NCBI RefSeq assembly: GCF_000425945.1
Contig: NZ_AUEK01000010.1
Coordinates: 1-64,000, forward strand
Direction: 5' to 3'
Source of the DNA: Candidatus Solirubrobacter pratensis
Lineage (GTDB): Bacteria > Actinomycetota > Thermoleophilia > Solirubrobacterales > Solirubrobacteraceae
DNA length: 64,000 nt
In this document: positions 26,279 to 34,986 of the stretch, piece after piece
How the letters are laid out: each line of letters starts with the position of its first letter
How positions within the stretch are numbered: the stretch's first letter is position 1
Program-made: the position numbers and the translations under genes
Notes under the pieces: generated by a model
Database searches by the model: none
The model's input: the letters and a program-made list of their open reading frames with translations, nothing else
Told to the model about the DNA's origin: nothing

Positions 26279-27165
26279 CACACGCGCTCCACCGGCCGGG
26301 TGCCGAACAGGCCGTAGGGCCTGACCATGAGCACGAGGATCATCACGACATAGGGCGCGACGTCGGAGAAGTTGTTGCCGAGCCAGCCCGGCGAGTAGCC
26401 CGAGGTGAGCACCTCGACGATGCCGATCACGATGCCGCCGACGACCGCGCCGGGGAGCGAGTCGAGGCCGCCGAGGATGATCGCCGGGAACGCGCGCAGC
26501 GCGACGTCTCCCAGCGACGGGTTGACCGAGCTGGGGAAGCCGCTGAGGAACAGCCCGCCCACCGCCGCGACGCCGCCGGCGATCGCCCACGTGAGCGCGT
26601 AGACCCGCTTCAGCGGCACGCCGACCGCCAGCGCCGCCTCCTGGTCGGAGGCCGTCGCGCGCATGGCCAGCCCGTACCGCGAGAAGCGGTCGAACGCGAA
26701 GTACAGCGCCAGGACGAGCCCGGTGCAGACGATCGTCCAGATGCGCACCCAGTTGAACGTGACGCCGCCGGCGTGCGCGGCGGAGGCTCCCCACGGGTCG
26801 CCGAGGAGACGCGCGTTGCCGCCGAAGAGCGCCGGGATCGCCGAGTTGATCACGATGCTCAGGCCGATCGTGATCATCACCAGGACGAACACCGGTTGGC
26901 CGAGCACGCGCTGCAGCACGAGGACCTGGAAGACGACGCAGGCCGCCGCGAGCAGCGCGATCGTGACGACCACCGCCAGCGCGAACGGCAGGTTCAGCGA
27001 GGTCGCGAACACCGAGATGAGGTAGGCGCCGACGAGCAGCAGGCTGCCCTGGGCGAAGTTGATGACCTGGCTGGCGCGGTAGATCACCGTGAAGCCGACC
27101 GCGACCAGCGCGTACACGCAGCCGAGCGCGAGGCCCTGGAAGAGCAGCTGGAGGAAGGCGGTCAC
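26278..27165 (-). CDS. livH: Branched-chain-type ABC permease LivH
   Basis: 295 aa, GTG start in a GTGA overlap with livG. Eight or so helices with the LivH signature QGLALGCVYALVAVGFTVIYRASQVINFAQG (split: GCVYALVAVGFTVIYRASQV; INFAQG) at the N-terminus and the contact loop YGLAMRATASDQEAALAVGV near residue 190. It is the partner of LivM in the membrane channel. Overlaps with both neighbours indicate strict co-translation. Confidence 0.93.
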   Translation of the reverse strand: MTAFLQLLFQGLALGCVYALVAVGFTVIYRASQVINFAQGSLLLVGAYLISVFATSLNLPFALAVVVTIALLAAACVVFQVLVLQRVLGQPVFVLVMITIGLSIVINSAIPALFGGNARLLGDPWGASAAHAGGVTFNWVRIWTIVCTGLVLALYFAFDRFSRYGLAMRATASDQEAALAVGVPLKRVYALTWAIAGGVAAVGGLFLSGFPSSVNPSLGDVALRAFPAIILGGLDSLPGAVVGGIVIGIVEVLTSGYSPGWLGNNFSDVAPYVVMILVLMVRPYGLFGTRPVERV

Positions 27166-27950
27166 AGGATCGCCCCCTCCGGCTCGAGCTCCTCGCCGAG
27201 GTAGGCCCGGATCACGCGCTCGTCGCGCTGGATCTCCGCCGGGGTGCCGAGCGCGATCGTCTCGCCGAAGTCGAGGACCAGCACGCGCTGGGCGATCCGC
27301 ATGACCATGTTCATGTCGTGCTCGACCAGCAGCAGCGTCAGGTCGCGCTGCTCGTGCATGCGGCGCACGAGCGCGGTGACCTCCTCGCGCTCGGTCAGGC
27401 TCATGCCGGCGACCGGCTCGTCGAGCAGCATCAGCTTCGGCTCCATCGCCAGCGCCCGCGCGATCTCGACGCGCTTGCGGATGCCGAACGGGAGGGTGCC
27501 GACCCGGTCGTGGGCGTGGTGGGCGAGCCCGGCGAACTCGAGCGCCTCCATGGCCGCGGCGCGATGGCGGCGCTCCTCGCGGCGCGCGTACCCGAGCCAC
27601 AGCCCGGTCCGGAGGCTTCCCGACCGCATCAGGTGGTGCCGGCCGATCAGGACGTTCTCGATCGTCGTGAGCTCGCCGAAGAGCCCGAGGTTCTGGAAGG
27701 TCCGCGCGAAGCCCGCGCCCGCCAGGCCGGAGGCGCGCAGGCGCAGCAGGTCGGCGCCCTCGAACCGCACGCTGCCCGCAGTCGGCTGGTACACGCGCGA
27801 GAGGACGTTGAACAGGGAGGTCTTGCCGGCGCCGTTGGGGCCGATCACGGCGAACAGCTCGCCGCGGGCGACGTCGAAGCCGACGCCGTCGAACGCGGTG
27901 ACGTTCCCGAACCGCAGGGTGAGGTCGCGCACTTCGAGCATCGCAGTCAT
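27162..27950 (-). CDS. livG: Branched-chain-type ABC ATPase LivG
   Basis: 262 aa. Walker A IGPNGAGKTSLFN, Q-loop ARTFQNLGLF, Walker B LMLLDEPVAGM and switch His in LLVEHDMNMVM are all present. The signature LPFGIRKRVEIARAL reads PFG rather than the usual LSYG, a common variation of LivG-type subunits. It couples ATP hydrolysis to import through LivH/LivM, paired with LivF. ATG lies in an ATGA overlap with livF. Confidence 0.93.
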   Translation of the reverse strand: MTAMLEVRDLTLRFGNVTAFDGVGFDVARGELFAVIGPNGAGKTSLFNVLSRVYQPTAGSVRFEGADLLRLRASGLAGAGFARTFQNLGLFGELTTIENVLIGRHHLMRSGSLRTGLWLGYARREERRHRAAAMEALEFAGLAHHAHDRVGTLPFGIRKRVEIARALAMEPKLMLLDEPVAGMSLTEREEVTALVRRMHEQRDLTLLLVEHDMNMVMRIAQRVLVLDFGETIALGTPAEIQRDERVIRAYLGEELEPEGAIL

Positions 27951-28711
27951 GCGACCGGCACCGCCGAGGTCCCGAGATAGGAGGCGCGCACGCGCTCGTC
28001 GGCCAGAAGCTCCGCGGTCGGGGCGTGCGCCCGGACGCGCCCGGTCTCGAGCAGATAGGCGTGCTCGGTCACGCGCAGGGCGAGCGCGGTGCTCTGCTCG
28101 ACGAGCAGCAGCGCGCAGCCGCGCTCGTTGACGGTCCGCAGCGCCTCGCCGATCTGCGCCACGACCCGCGGTGCCAGGCCGAGCGACGGCTCGTCCAGCA
28201 GCAGCAGCCGCGGCTGGGCCATCAACGCCCGCGCGATCGCGACGATCTGCTGCTGGCCGCCGCTGAGCTGGCCCGCTGGCTGGTCGGCGCGCTCCGCGAG
28301 CATGGGGAACAGCTCGCCGAGCTCGTCGCGGATCTGGCGCTCGGGGCGGCCGGTGCGATTCTGGAAGGCGCCGATGCGCAGGTTCTCGGCCACGCTGAGG
28401 TCCGCGAAGACGCGGCGGCCCTCGAGCACCTGCCCGATGCCGGCGGCGACCAGCGAAGCGGCGTCGGCGCGCTCGATCGAGCGGCCGGCGAAGCGGATCG
28501 TGCCGGTCGTGACCTGCCCCCCGTGGAAGCGCAGGAGCCCGGTCACCGCGCGCAGGGCGGTTGTCTTGCCGGCGCCGTTGGCGCCCACCAGCGCGACCGC
28601 CCCGCCGTCAGGCACGGAGAAGTCGACGCCGTCGAGCGCGAGTACGGAACCGCCGTAGGTGACGCGGAGGCGCTCGACCTCCAGCAGGGGTTCGTCCGCG
28701 AACGCGGTCAT
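27947..28711 (-). CDS. livF: Branched-chain-type ABC ATPase LivF
   Basis: 254 aa. Walker A VGANGAGKTTALR, Q-loop GIGQVLEGRRVFADLSV with the LivF-specific EGRRVF, signature LSGGQQQIVAIARAL, Walker B LLLLDEPSLGLAP and switch region LLVEQSTALAL (Gln in place of His, usual in LivF). It is the first gene of the operon livF-livG-livH-livM-SBP-ligase-tetR, an order that puts the binding protein late. A promoter and palindrome lie directly upstream. Confidence 0.93.
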   Translation of the reverse strand: MTAFADEPLLEVERLRVTYGGSVLALDGVDFSVPDGGAVALVGANGAGKTTALRAVTGLLRFHGGQVTTGTIRFAGRSIERADAASLVAAGIGQVLEGRRVFADLSVAENLRIGAFQNRTGRPERQIRDELGELFPMLAERADQPAGQLSGGQQQIVAIARALMAQPRLLLLDEPSLGLAPRVVAQIGEALRTVNERGCALLLVEQSTALALRVTEHAYLLETGRVRAHAPTAELLADERVRASYLGTSAVPVA

Positions 28712-28739
28712 ATCGGAACTGCCTCTCTCCTAGATCCCT

Positions 28740-28758
28740 CGAACCCAGGCTGGGTTCG
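28740..28758. promoter_or_regulatory. Operator candidate of liv operon
   Basis: CGAACCCA, a 3-nt centre GGC and TGGGTTCG form a perfect 8-bp inverted repeat between the livF promoter and start codon, just after the predicted transcription start. It is the natural site for the operon's own TetR repressor. Confidence 0.55.
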
Positions 28759-28767
28759 CGACGCAGC

Positions 28768-28796
28768 ATGAAACCTGATTCACCTCTCAGATTCAA
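28768..28796 (-). promoter_or_regulatory. Promoter of liv/acyl-CoA ligase operon
   Basis: Minus strand: -35 TTGAAT (28791-28796), 17-bp spacer and -10 TTTCAT (28768-28773). The -35 is part of a direct repeat GATTCA/GATTCA (28777-28795 region), a possible extra regulator site. A GGAGAG ribosome site lies near 28728. Confidence 0.55.
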
Positions 28797-28859
28797 GGCC
28801 AAAAATAATCGGCGCGCGCTGATCCATACGGCAGCGACGCGCCGATCGGGAAGGACGCG

Positions 28860-28881
28860 GCGGCCCGGCGAGCCGGGCCGC
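28860..28881 (-). terminator. Terminator hairpin after MMPL gene
   Basis: GCGGCCCGGC, a 2-nt loop GA and GCCGGGCCGC give a perfect 10-bp stem 10 nt past the MMPL stop. There is no T-run, as is usual for GC-rich actinobacterial terminators. Confidence 0.65.
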
Positions 28882-28890
28882 CGCAGGGGC

Positions 28891-31059
28891 TCAGACCGAG
28901 ACGGGCTGCGGCTCGCCGCCTTGGCGCGAGGGCAGCTCGGCCGACTCGGGCGGCTCGATGTTGAGGTGCGGCAGGCGCCGCTCCAGCCACGCCGGCATCC
29001 ACCACATCGCCGGGCCCACGAGATGCATCACGGCCGGCAGGAGCAGGAGCCGGATGATGAACGCGTCGATGAAGATCGCCGCGGCGAATCCGACGCCCAT
29101 CATCGCCAGCGCGCGCTCGTTGCCGATCGCGAAGGCGCCGAAGACCGCGATCATGATGATCGCCGCCGCCGTCACCACGCGCCCGGTCATGGCAAGGCCG
29201 TGGCGGACGGCGTAGCGCGCGTCGCGCGTGTGCGTCCACTCCTCGTGCATGCGCGAGACGAGGAACACCTCGTAGTCCATCGAGAGGCCGAACACGACGG
29301 CGAAGACCATGATCGGCAGGAAGGACTCGATCGGGCCGGTCGCGTCCCCGAACAGGCTCGCCAGGTGGCCGTCCTGGAAGATCAGCGTGACGACGCCGAA
29401 CGCGCCCGTGATCGAGAGCAGGTTGAAGATGCCGGCCTTGACCGGGATCAGCAGCGAGCGGAAGACGACCGCGAGCAGGAGCAGCGAGAGCCCGACCACG
29501 ACGCCGATGAACAGCGGCAGCTTGTCGCGGATCGTCGCCGAGAAGTCGAGGTTCGTCGCCGTCGCGCCGCCGATCGACACGCGCGTGCCTGTCTCGCGCT
29601 CGATCGGCGGGAGGGTGGTGTCGCGCGCCGTCTTGACCGTCTCGTCGGTGCGCTCGTCCTGCGGCGTGGTCGTCGGGTAGGCGATCATCGTCGCCGTGTC
29701 GCCCGCGTCGTTGACCACGGGCGGCAGGACCTGGGCGATCCCGTCCTGCTTCTTCAGCGCGTCGCCGATCTGCGCCAGCGCGGCCTGGTCGCCGCCCTTG
29801 GGCAGCTCGACCGCGAGCAGCAGCGGCGCGTTGAAGCCGGCGCCGAAGCCCTGCTTGAGCAGGTCGTAGGCGACCCGCGTGGTGTCGTCCTTCTTGTACG
29901 TGCTCGCGTCGCTGGTCGAGAGCCGCATGTGCAGCGCGGGCAGCGCGAGCGCGATCAGGACGGCGAGCGCGAGCACGGCCACCGGCAGCGGGCGGTCCGC
30001 CACGAAGCGGCTCCAGCGGGCGGCGAAGCCCGTCTCCTCGTCGGCGCTCGTCGCCTTCGCGCGCTTGATCCGCCGGCCGATCCGCGTCCCGAGGATCGCC
30101 GGGATCAGCGTCAGCGACGCGATCATCGTGGCCAGGACCGAGAGCGCGGCGCCGATCGCCGGCCCGTAGAGGAACGAGATGCCCAGCAGCATCATGCCGA
30201 GCATCGCGATCACGACGACGATGCCCGCGAAGAGCACGGCGCGGCCGGAGGTGTCGAGCGCGATCAGCGTCGCTTCCCGGACCTCGCGCCCGGCGCCGCG
30301 CTCCAGCCGGAAGCGGTTGAGGATCAGCAGCGCGTAGTCGATCCCGACGCCGATGCCGATCATCGCCGCGAGCTGCGGCGACCAGTCGACGACGTCGAGC
30401 ACGCGCGTGCCGATGACCGCCATCAGCGCCAGGCTCACGACCATCGCGAACAGGGCGTTCAGGAGCGGCAGGCCCATCGCGACGACGCCGAGCGTCATGA
30501 ACAGGACGATCGCGGCGACGAGGATGCCGAAGATCTCGCCGGCGCCGCCCTGCTGGGCGGTCGACCAATGGATGACGTCGCCACCGAGCGCGACCTGCAC
30601 CCCGCCCTTGCCATCCAGCGCGAGCGTGTTCTCGGCCATCGCCTTGACCTGCTTGACGTCGACGTCGCCGGAGCTCTTGCGGAACTGGATCTGGGCGAAC
30701 GTGATCCTCCCGTCGCGCGAGACGGGCGCGCCGCCGGCGAAGGGATCGCCGACGGCGAGCACCTCGGGCGACTTCTTGATCGTGGCGACGGCCTGCTCGA
30801 TCGTCGGGCGGTTGCCCGCGTCGAGCACCTTGCCGCGGTCGACGGCGAAGACGACCGTCGCGGTGTCCCCGGCCTGCTGCGGGAAGCGATCCTTGAGCAG
30901 GTCGTAGGCGCGCTGGGACTCCGTGCCGGGGAGCCGGAAGTTGTTGACGTAGTCGCCGGCCGCGGAACCCCACAGGGCAGCGAGAACGACGAAGGCGGCG
31001 ACCCAGAGGCCGATCACAGTGCGGCGGCGGTCGTGGCACCAGGCGGCGAGCGTACGCAT
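28891..31059 (-). CDS. MMPL-family (RND) membrane transporter
   Basis: 722 aa from ATG 31059. Two repeats, each of one helix, a large extracytoplasmic domain and five to six helices. Motifs: RTVIGLWVAAFVVLAAL at the N-terminus, GIGVGIDYALLILNRFR at about 290-306 and its counterpart AVVFGLSMDYEVFLVSRMHEEW in the second half (split: FGLSMDYEVFLVSRMHEE), each with the GxxxDY proton-relay signature. Family members export lipids, siderophores or drugs using the proton gradient. No biosynthetic partner is adjacent, so the cargo is unknown. It is monocistronic between a leaderless promoter and a strong hairpin. Confidence 0.93.
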   Translation of the reverse strand: MRTLAAWCHDRRRTVIGLWVAAFVVLAALWGSAAGDYVNNFRLPGTESQRAYDLLKDRFPQQAGDTATVVFAVDRGKVLDAGNRPTIEQAVATIKKSPEVLAVGDPFAGGAPVSRDGRITFAQIQFRKSSGDVDVKQVKAMAENTLALDGKGGVQVALGGDVIHWSTAQQGGAGEIFGILVAAIVLFMTLGVVAMGLPLLNALFAMVVSLALMAVIGTRVLDVVDWSPQLAAMIGIGVGIDYALLILNRFRLERGAGREVREATLIALDTSGRAVLFAGIVVVIAMLGMMLLGISFLYGPAIGAALSVLATMIASLTLIPAILGTRIGRRIKRAKATSADEETGFAARWSRFVADRPLPVAVLALAVLIALALPALHMRLSTSDASTYKKDDTTRVAYDLLKQGFGAGFNAPLLLAVELPKGGDQAALAQIGDALKKQDGIAQVLPPVVNDAGDTATMIAYPTTTPQDERTDETVKTARDTTLPPIERETGTRVSIGGATATNLDFSATIRDKLPLFIGVVVGLSLLLLAVVFRSLLIPVKAGIFNLLSITGAFGVVTLIFQDGHLASLFGDATGPIESFLPIMVFAVVFGLSMDYEVFLVSRMHEEWTHTRDARYAVRHGLAMTGRVVTAAAIIMIAVFGAFAIGNERALAMMGVGFAAAIFIDAFIIRLLLLPAVMHLVGPAMWWMPAWLERRLPHLNIEPPESAELPSRQGGEPQPVSV

Positions 31060-31066
31060 GAACGCG

Positions 31067-31072
31067 AAATTA
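31067..31072 (-). promoter_or_regulatory. -10 box, leaderless promoter of MMPL gene
   Basis: Minus strand TAATTT ends 7 nt before the ATG at 31059; no Shine-Dalgarno sequence is seen. Confidence 0.5.
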
Positions 31073-31254
31073 GGCGTTCCCGGTCCGGCGCTCGCTGGAG
31101 GTAGCCGTACAGACGGGGCGTTGCTGGCCGCAGTACCCACTGAACCGGGGCGATGCGTCCGCTCGCGGCGCGTCGGGGACCCCACACGAGCCGGTTCGGC
31201 GCGCAGCCGGATGGGTAGCCGGACTTGAACCCCACTTCAGAAGGAGCGAGCAAA

Positions 31255-31548
31255 GTGCTCAGCCTCACCGACAACGCCGCCGAGGCCGCCCGCCAGCTCG
31301 CCGCGGACTCGGGTCTGGAACCCGACCCCGGACTTCGGATCTCCGCCGGCGAGCCGACGGCCTCAGGCACGCCGCTCGAGATCACGCTGGCCTCCGGGCC
31401 GCACGAGAGCGACCAGACGGTCCAGGACGGAGGCGCGACCGTGTACGTCGGCGACGACGTGGCCGGGTTCCTCGACGACAAGGTGCTCGACGCGGCGATC
31501 GAAGGCGACCGCGTGCGATTCCGCATCGGGACGGCTCGCGCCGCGTGA
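31255..31548 (+). CDS. HesB/IscA-like protein without cysteines
   Basis: 97 aa from GTG 31255, preceded by GAAGGAG at 9 nt. Sequence LSLTDNAAEAARQLAADSG, GLRISAGEPTASGTPLEITL, VYVGDDVAGFLDDKVLDAAI follows the HesB/IscA fold. The three cysteines that bind iron-sulfur clusters in true IscA/ErpA are absent; the protein has none at all. It therefore cannot be a normal cluster carrier. Actinobacteria have a small family of such Cys-less homologues of unknown role. The 31060-31254 gap upstream shows no gene. Confidence 0.8.
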   Translation: MLSLTDNAAEAARQLAADSGLEPDPGLRISAGEPTASGTPLEITLASGPHESDQTVQDGGATVYVGDDVAGFLDDKVLDAAIEGDRVRFRIGTARAA

Positions 31549-31580
31549 GCGCGGCGCTCCGGGCGTAGCATCCCGGGGCG

Positions 31581-31913
31581 ATGGCGTACGACGAGGCGCT
31601 CGCCGGCCGCGTCCGCGACCGGCTCGCCGGCGAGTCCGGCGTGGAGGAGAAGCGGATGTTCGGCGGGCTCGCCTTTCTGCTCGGCGGCAGCATGTCCGTC
31701 GGCGTGCGCGGCGCGGACCTGATGGTGCGTGTCGGCTCCGACGGGGCCGACGACGCGCTCGCGCGCCCGCACGCGCGCCGGTCCTACATGGGCGAACGGG
31801 AGATGAAGGGCTGGATCCTCGTCGCGCCGGAGGGGCTGGAGAGCGACGAGGCGCTCGGCCACTGGGTGCGCCGGGGGCTCGCGCACGCGCGCAGCCTGCC
31901 GCCGAAGGGCTGA
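31581..31913 (+). CDS. TfoX/Sxy N-terminal-domain protein
   Basis: 110 aa. AGRVRDRLAGESGVEEKRMFGGLAFLLGGSM (split: LAGESGVEEKRMFGGLAFLL) and the middle VGVRGADLMVRVGSDGADDAL match the TfoX_N domain. MKGWILVAPEGLESDEALGHWV is its typical C-terminal part (split: MKGWILVAPEGLESDEAL). In Gammaproteobacteria the full protein controls competence; stand-alone N-domain proteins are widespread in Actinomycetota with unknown role. A TAGCAT box (31566-31571) lies 9 nt before the ATG. Confidence 0.82.
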   Translation: MAYDEALAGRVRDRLAGESGVEEKRMFGGLAFLLGGSMSVGVRGADLMVRVGSDGADDALARPHARRSYMGEREMKGWILVAPEGLESDEALGHWVRRGLAHARSLPPKG

Positions 31914-31960
31914 CGGCATGGCGGTCGACGGCGGACCGGCGATTCACGTCGACACGCATT

Positions 31961-31990
31961 TTGCACTGAGCCTTCGCTTCCCGGTACGGT
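31961..31990 (+). promoter_or_regulatory. Promoter of S8 protease-MBL operon
   Basis: TTGCAC (31961-31966), 18-bp spacer and TACGGT (31985-31990) lie 31 nt before ATG 32022. The 11-mer GTCGACACGCA (31948-31958) abuts the -35 on its upstream side, the place for an activator. Confidence 0.5.
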
Positions 31991-32021
31991 CGCCCCAGCG
32001 GCCGACGAGGAGGTGCGGAAG

Positions 32022-33788
32022 ATGCTCGACGAGGCGGAGCTGGAGCGCCTGCTGCTCGGGTCCACCGGGTGGCAGCGGTACACGCAGGACTCGCCGGTCT
32101 ACGCCGACGTCTGGTTCGGCTACTGCGGCCGGCCGGAGCGCCGGCAGGACCTCCTGCTCGAGCCGCACCACCGCGCGCCGGCCGGAGTCCTCGCCAAGGC
32201 CGTCCGCGAGCGGCTCGCGCTCGAGAGCACGCACCGGCTCGCGTACGCCGGCGAGTACGTCGCCGCCGAGCTGACGCTCGCCGAGTTGCTGGCGGCCGTG
32301 CTGCCGCTCTCGTCCTGGTGGAAGGACCTGATCCGCCCGCAGGAGGGCTCGGTGTTCGCGCACTTGGAGGCGTACGTCGCCGGACAGCGGCTGGACCCGG
32401 ACCCGGCGGGCGATCCGCAGGAGGTCCCGCCGCCGTCCGACGAGCTCGCGTGGCTGCTCACCGTCGCGGGCCGCACGCTCACCAACACCTCCGACGGGGA
32501 GGCCGAGCAGCAGGGGCTCGGCGACCTGCGCGTCCTCACCGAGGAGGTCCTCGACCGCCTCGGTCACCCGACCGATCAGCCTGAGGCGATCCCGCCGCTG
32601 TGGTCGGTGAGCCTGAACCGCCCGGTGCGCCCGACGCTGTGGCGCTCGCGCGAGACGGTCAAGGCCGACGCCGCCGGCCGCCTCTTCCCGTCCGACACGG
32701 ACGGCCTCGCCTGGGCGGTGATCGACTCCGGCATCGACGCCCGGCACCCGGCCTTCAGGCGCCGGTCCGGCGACGGGCGGCCGATCGAGGCCCCGGCGGA
32801 CTTCGGCGACGCCACGATCGTCCGCGCGACGTACGACTTCACCGGCCTGCGCGACAAGATCGCCGCGGAGATCGCCGGGGCCGGCGCCGCTGCGACCACC
32901 ACCGCGCTCCAGGACGCGCTCGCGCAGGGCCTGTCGATCGACTGGCGCCTGTACGAGCCGCTGATCGCCGTCCACCACGACGCCGGCTACGCGGTCCCCG
33001 CCGACCCGCACGGCACCCACGTCGCGGGGACGATCGCCGGCGACTGGCGGCCCGGCGACCCCGACGGGCCGCGGCACCCGCTCCAGGGCATCTGCCCAGG
33101 CCTGACGTTGTACGACCTTCGGGTCCTGGGTGCCGGCGGCGGCGGCGACGAGTTCGGCGTCCTCGCCGCGCTGTCGTTCGTGCGCTGGCGCAACAGCCAG
33201 AGCGGCGGGACCGTGATCCACGGCGTGAACCTCTCGTTCGCGCTCGATCACAACGTGCTCAACTCGGCCTGCGGCCGCAGCCCGGTGTGCCTCGAGGCCG
33301 AGCGGGTACACGACGCCGGCGTGGTCGTCGTCGCCGCGGCCGGCAACGACGGTCGCGCCGACTACACGTACCACGGCGTCAAGAGCGAGGGCTACCGGAC
33401 GGTCTCGATCACCGACCCCGGCAACGCCGAGGCGGTCATCACGGTCGGCTCGACGCACCGCATCGAGCCGCACGCCTACGGCGTCTCGTACTTCTCCAGC
33501 CGCGGGCCGACCGGCGACGGACGCGCGAAGCCGGACCTCGTGGCGCCGGGGGAGAAGATCACCGCGCCGATCCCGGGCAACCGCTCCGCGCGGATGGACG
33601 GGACGAGCATGGCGGCGCCGCACGTCTCCGGCGCCGCCGCGCTGCTGCTCGCGCGCCATCGCGAGCTGATCGGCCGGCCCGGCGAGGTCAAGCGCGTGCT
33701 CTGCGACGCCGCGACCGACCTCGGGCGCGAACACCACTACCAGGGGCACGGCATGCTCGACATCCTCCGCGCGCTGCAGTCGGTCTGA
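32022..33788 (+). CDS. Cytoplasmic subtilisin-like S8 serine protease
   Basis: 588 aa from ATG 32022 (GAGGAGG 8 nt upstream). There is no signal peptide or membrane helix, so it should stay inside the cell. Residues 1 to about 220 form an unrecognised domain with WWKDLIRPQEGSVFAHLEAYVAGQ (split: WWKDLIRPQEG; VFAHLEAYVAGQ). The peptidase domain has D235 in VIDSGID, H330 in HGTHVAGTIAG, oxyanion Asn in AAAGNDG and S529 in DGTSMAAPHVSGAAAL, so the triad is complete. A long insert sits between Asp and His. It is followed 2 nt later by an MBL-fold gene. Such intracellular protease-MBL pairs look like parts of conflict or signalling systems; the target is unknown. Confidence 0.9.
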   Translation: MLDEAELERLLLGSTGWQRYTQDSPVYADVWFGYCGRPERRQDLLLEPHHRAPAGVLAKAVRERLALESTHRLAYAGEYVAAELTLAELLAAVLPLSSWWKDLIRPQEGSVFAHLEAYVAGQRLDPDPAGDPQEVPPPSDELAWLLTVAGRTLTNTSDGEAEQQGLGDLRVLTEEVLDRLGHPTDQPEAIPPLWSVSLNRPVRPTLWRSRETVKADAAGRLFPSDTDGLAWAVIDSGIDARHPAFRRRSGDGRPIEAPADFGDATIVRATYDFTGLRDKIAAEIAGAGAAATTTALQDALAQGLSIDWRLYEPLIAVHHDAGYAVPADPHGTHVAGTIAGDWRPGDPDGPRHPLQGICPGLTLYDLRVLGAGGGGDEFGVLAALSFVRWRNSQSGGTVIHGVNLSFALDHNVLNSACGRSPVCLEAERVHDAGVVVVAAAGNDGRADYTYHGVKSEGYRTVSITDPGNAEAVITVGSTHRIEPHAYGVSYFSSRGPTGDGRAKPDLVAPGEKITAPIPGNRSARMDGTSMAAPHVSGAAALLLARHRELIGRPGEVKRVLCDAATDLGREHHYQGHGMLDILRALQSV

Positions 33789-33790
33789 CG

Positions 33791-34903
33791 ATGAGCGCGC
33801 TCACCCTCGAAGTCCTCCGCGCCGAGCACGGCGACTGCCTGCTGCTGCATCACGGCGACGACCTCGTCCTGATCGACGGCGGGCCCACCGGCGTCTACGA
33901 CGCGACGCTCAAGCCGCGCCTGCAGGAGCTGATCGGCGAGCGCGGGGCGCCGCTGTTCCTGCGGATCGTCATGGTCAGCCACATCGACGACGACCACATC
34001 GTCGGCCTCGCCGACATGTTCGCCGACGCCCTGGAGGAGACCGGCGCCGTGCAGTGGCAGGCCGGCGAGTTGTGGCTGAACGCCTTCGGCGCGCTCACCG
34101 GCGGCGGGGCGACCGTGGAGACGTCGAGCGTCCAGAGCGCCGCCCTGGACGCGCTCGTGGCCAAGGCGCCGGGCAAGGAGAGCGAGGCGATCGCCGCGAC
34201 GGTGCCGAACGGGAACGCGCTCGTCCGCGACGCGGGCGCGCTCGGCGTGCGGCGCAACGAGAGCGTCGGTGGCGGGCTCGTGGAGACCGGCGACGCCAGG
34301 ACGAGCATCACCGTCCAGCCCGGCCTGACGTTCACCGTGCTCGCGCCCGCCGCGAAGCGGCTCGCGGGCCTGCGCTCGACGTGGGAGTCATGGGAGCGTG
34401 ACCATCCCGCCGCCGACGCGCAGGAGGCCGCGAACCTCGATCGCTCGGTGTTCAACCTCTCGAGCATCGTGGTGCTCGCCGAGGCGGACGGCAAGCGCGT
34501 GCTGCTGACCGGCGACGCGGGCTCCGACGACATCCTCGACGGTCTCGGGATCGCCGGCCTCACCGGCGTGCAGAACGTCGACATCCTCAAGCTGCCGCAC
34601 CACGGCAGCCGCCGCAACGTCAACCCCGGCTTCTTCGCGCGCGTGCGCGCGCGGAACTACGTCATCTCGGCCAACGGCCGAGACGGCAATCCCGACGACC
34701 CGACGCTGACGATGCTGTGCGACGCGCGCCGCGGCGACGACGAGCCGTGGACGCTGTGGCTGACGTACGGCGGCGCGCCCGGCGACGGCAAGCCGGGGCT
34801 GCACGAGCGGCTGGCCGCGTTCTTCGAGGCGCGCAAGGCGGCCGGGCAGGAGGTCGACGTCCGGTTCGCGCGGCCCGGCGAGCGCCACACGATCGAGGCG
34901 TGA
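33791..34903 (+). CDS. Metallo-beta-lactamase-fold protein (ComEC-C-like)
   Basis: 370 aa, beginning 2 nt after the protease stop. The start [28 protein letters not shown] is typical of the MBL family related to the hydrolase domain of ComEC (split: [24 protein letters not shown]). Metal ligands: H64 and D68-H69 in SHIDDDH, Asp in [10 protein letters not shown] and His in [10 protein letters not shown]. No membrane segments, so it is not a DNA-uptake channel. Likely a nuclease or phosphodiesterase with two metals. The close coupling to a cytosolic S8 protease suggests one controls the other by cleavage (inference). The C-terminal 60 residues ([11 protein letters not shown] onward) fit this family. 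Confidence 0.88.
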   Translation: MSALTLEVLRAEHGDCLLLHHGDDLVLIDGGPTGVYDATLKPRLQELIGERGAPLFLRIVMVSHIDDDHIVGLADMFADALEETGAVQWQAGELWLNAFGALTGGGATVETSSVQSAALDALVAKAPGKESEAIAATVPNGNALVRDAGALGVRRNESVGGGLVETGDARTSITVQPGLTFTVLAPAAKRLAGLRSTWESWERDHPAADAQEAANLDRSVFNLSSIVVLAEADGKRVLLTGDAGSDDILDGLGIAGLTGVQNVDILKLPHHGSRRNVNPGFFARVRARNYVISANGRDGNPDDPTLTMLCDARRGDDEPWTLWLTYGGAPGDGKPGLHERLAAFFEARKAAGQEVDVRFARPGERHTIEA

Positions 34904-34926
34904 ACTGCGGCGATGGAGATCGCACC

Positions 34927-34953
34927 TGTCGATTTTCACGCGCCCCGTTCGTC
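34927..34953 (+). promoter_or_regulatory. ECF-type promoter (TGTCGA / CGTC)
   Basis: TGTCGA (34927-34932), 17 bp and CGTC (34950-34953) precede the YCII gene. As I recall, TGTCGA is the -35 motif described for the ECF42 group, whose sigma gene follows; this would be an autoregulatory promoter. Confidence 0.5.
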
Positions 34954-34986
34954 CAATACGCGACCATCCCCAGCAAGGAGGACGCG

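Noticed and set aside
28768..31104. A 778-codon open frame opposite the MMPL gene
   Set aside because: Arg/Asp/Gln-rich composition without fold; the minus-strand MMPL frame has the GxxxDY signatures and helices.
33791..34903. ComEC DNA-uptake protein
   Set aside because: The MBL domain resembles the ComEC C-terminal domain, but there is no membrane or OB-fold region, so it is a soluble enzyme.
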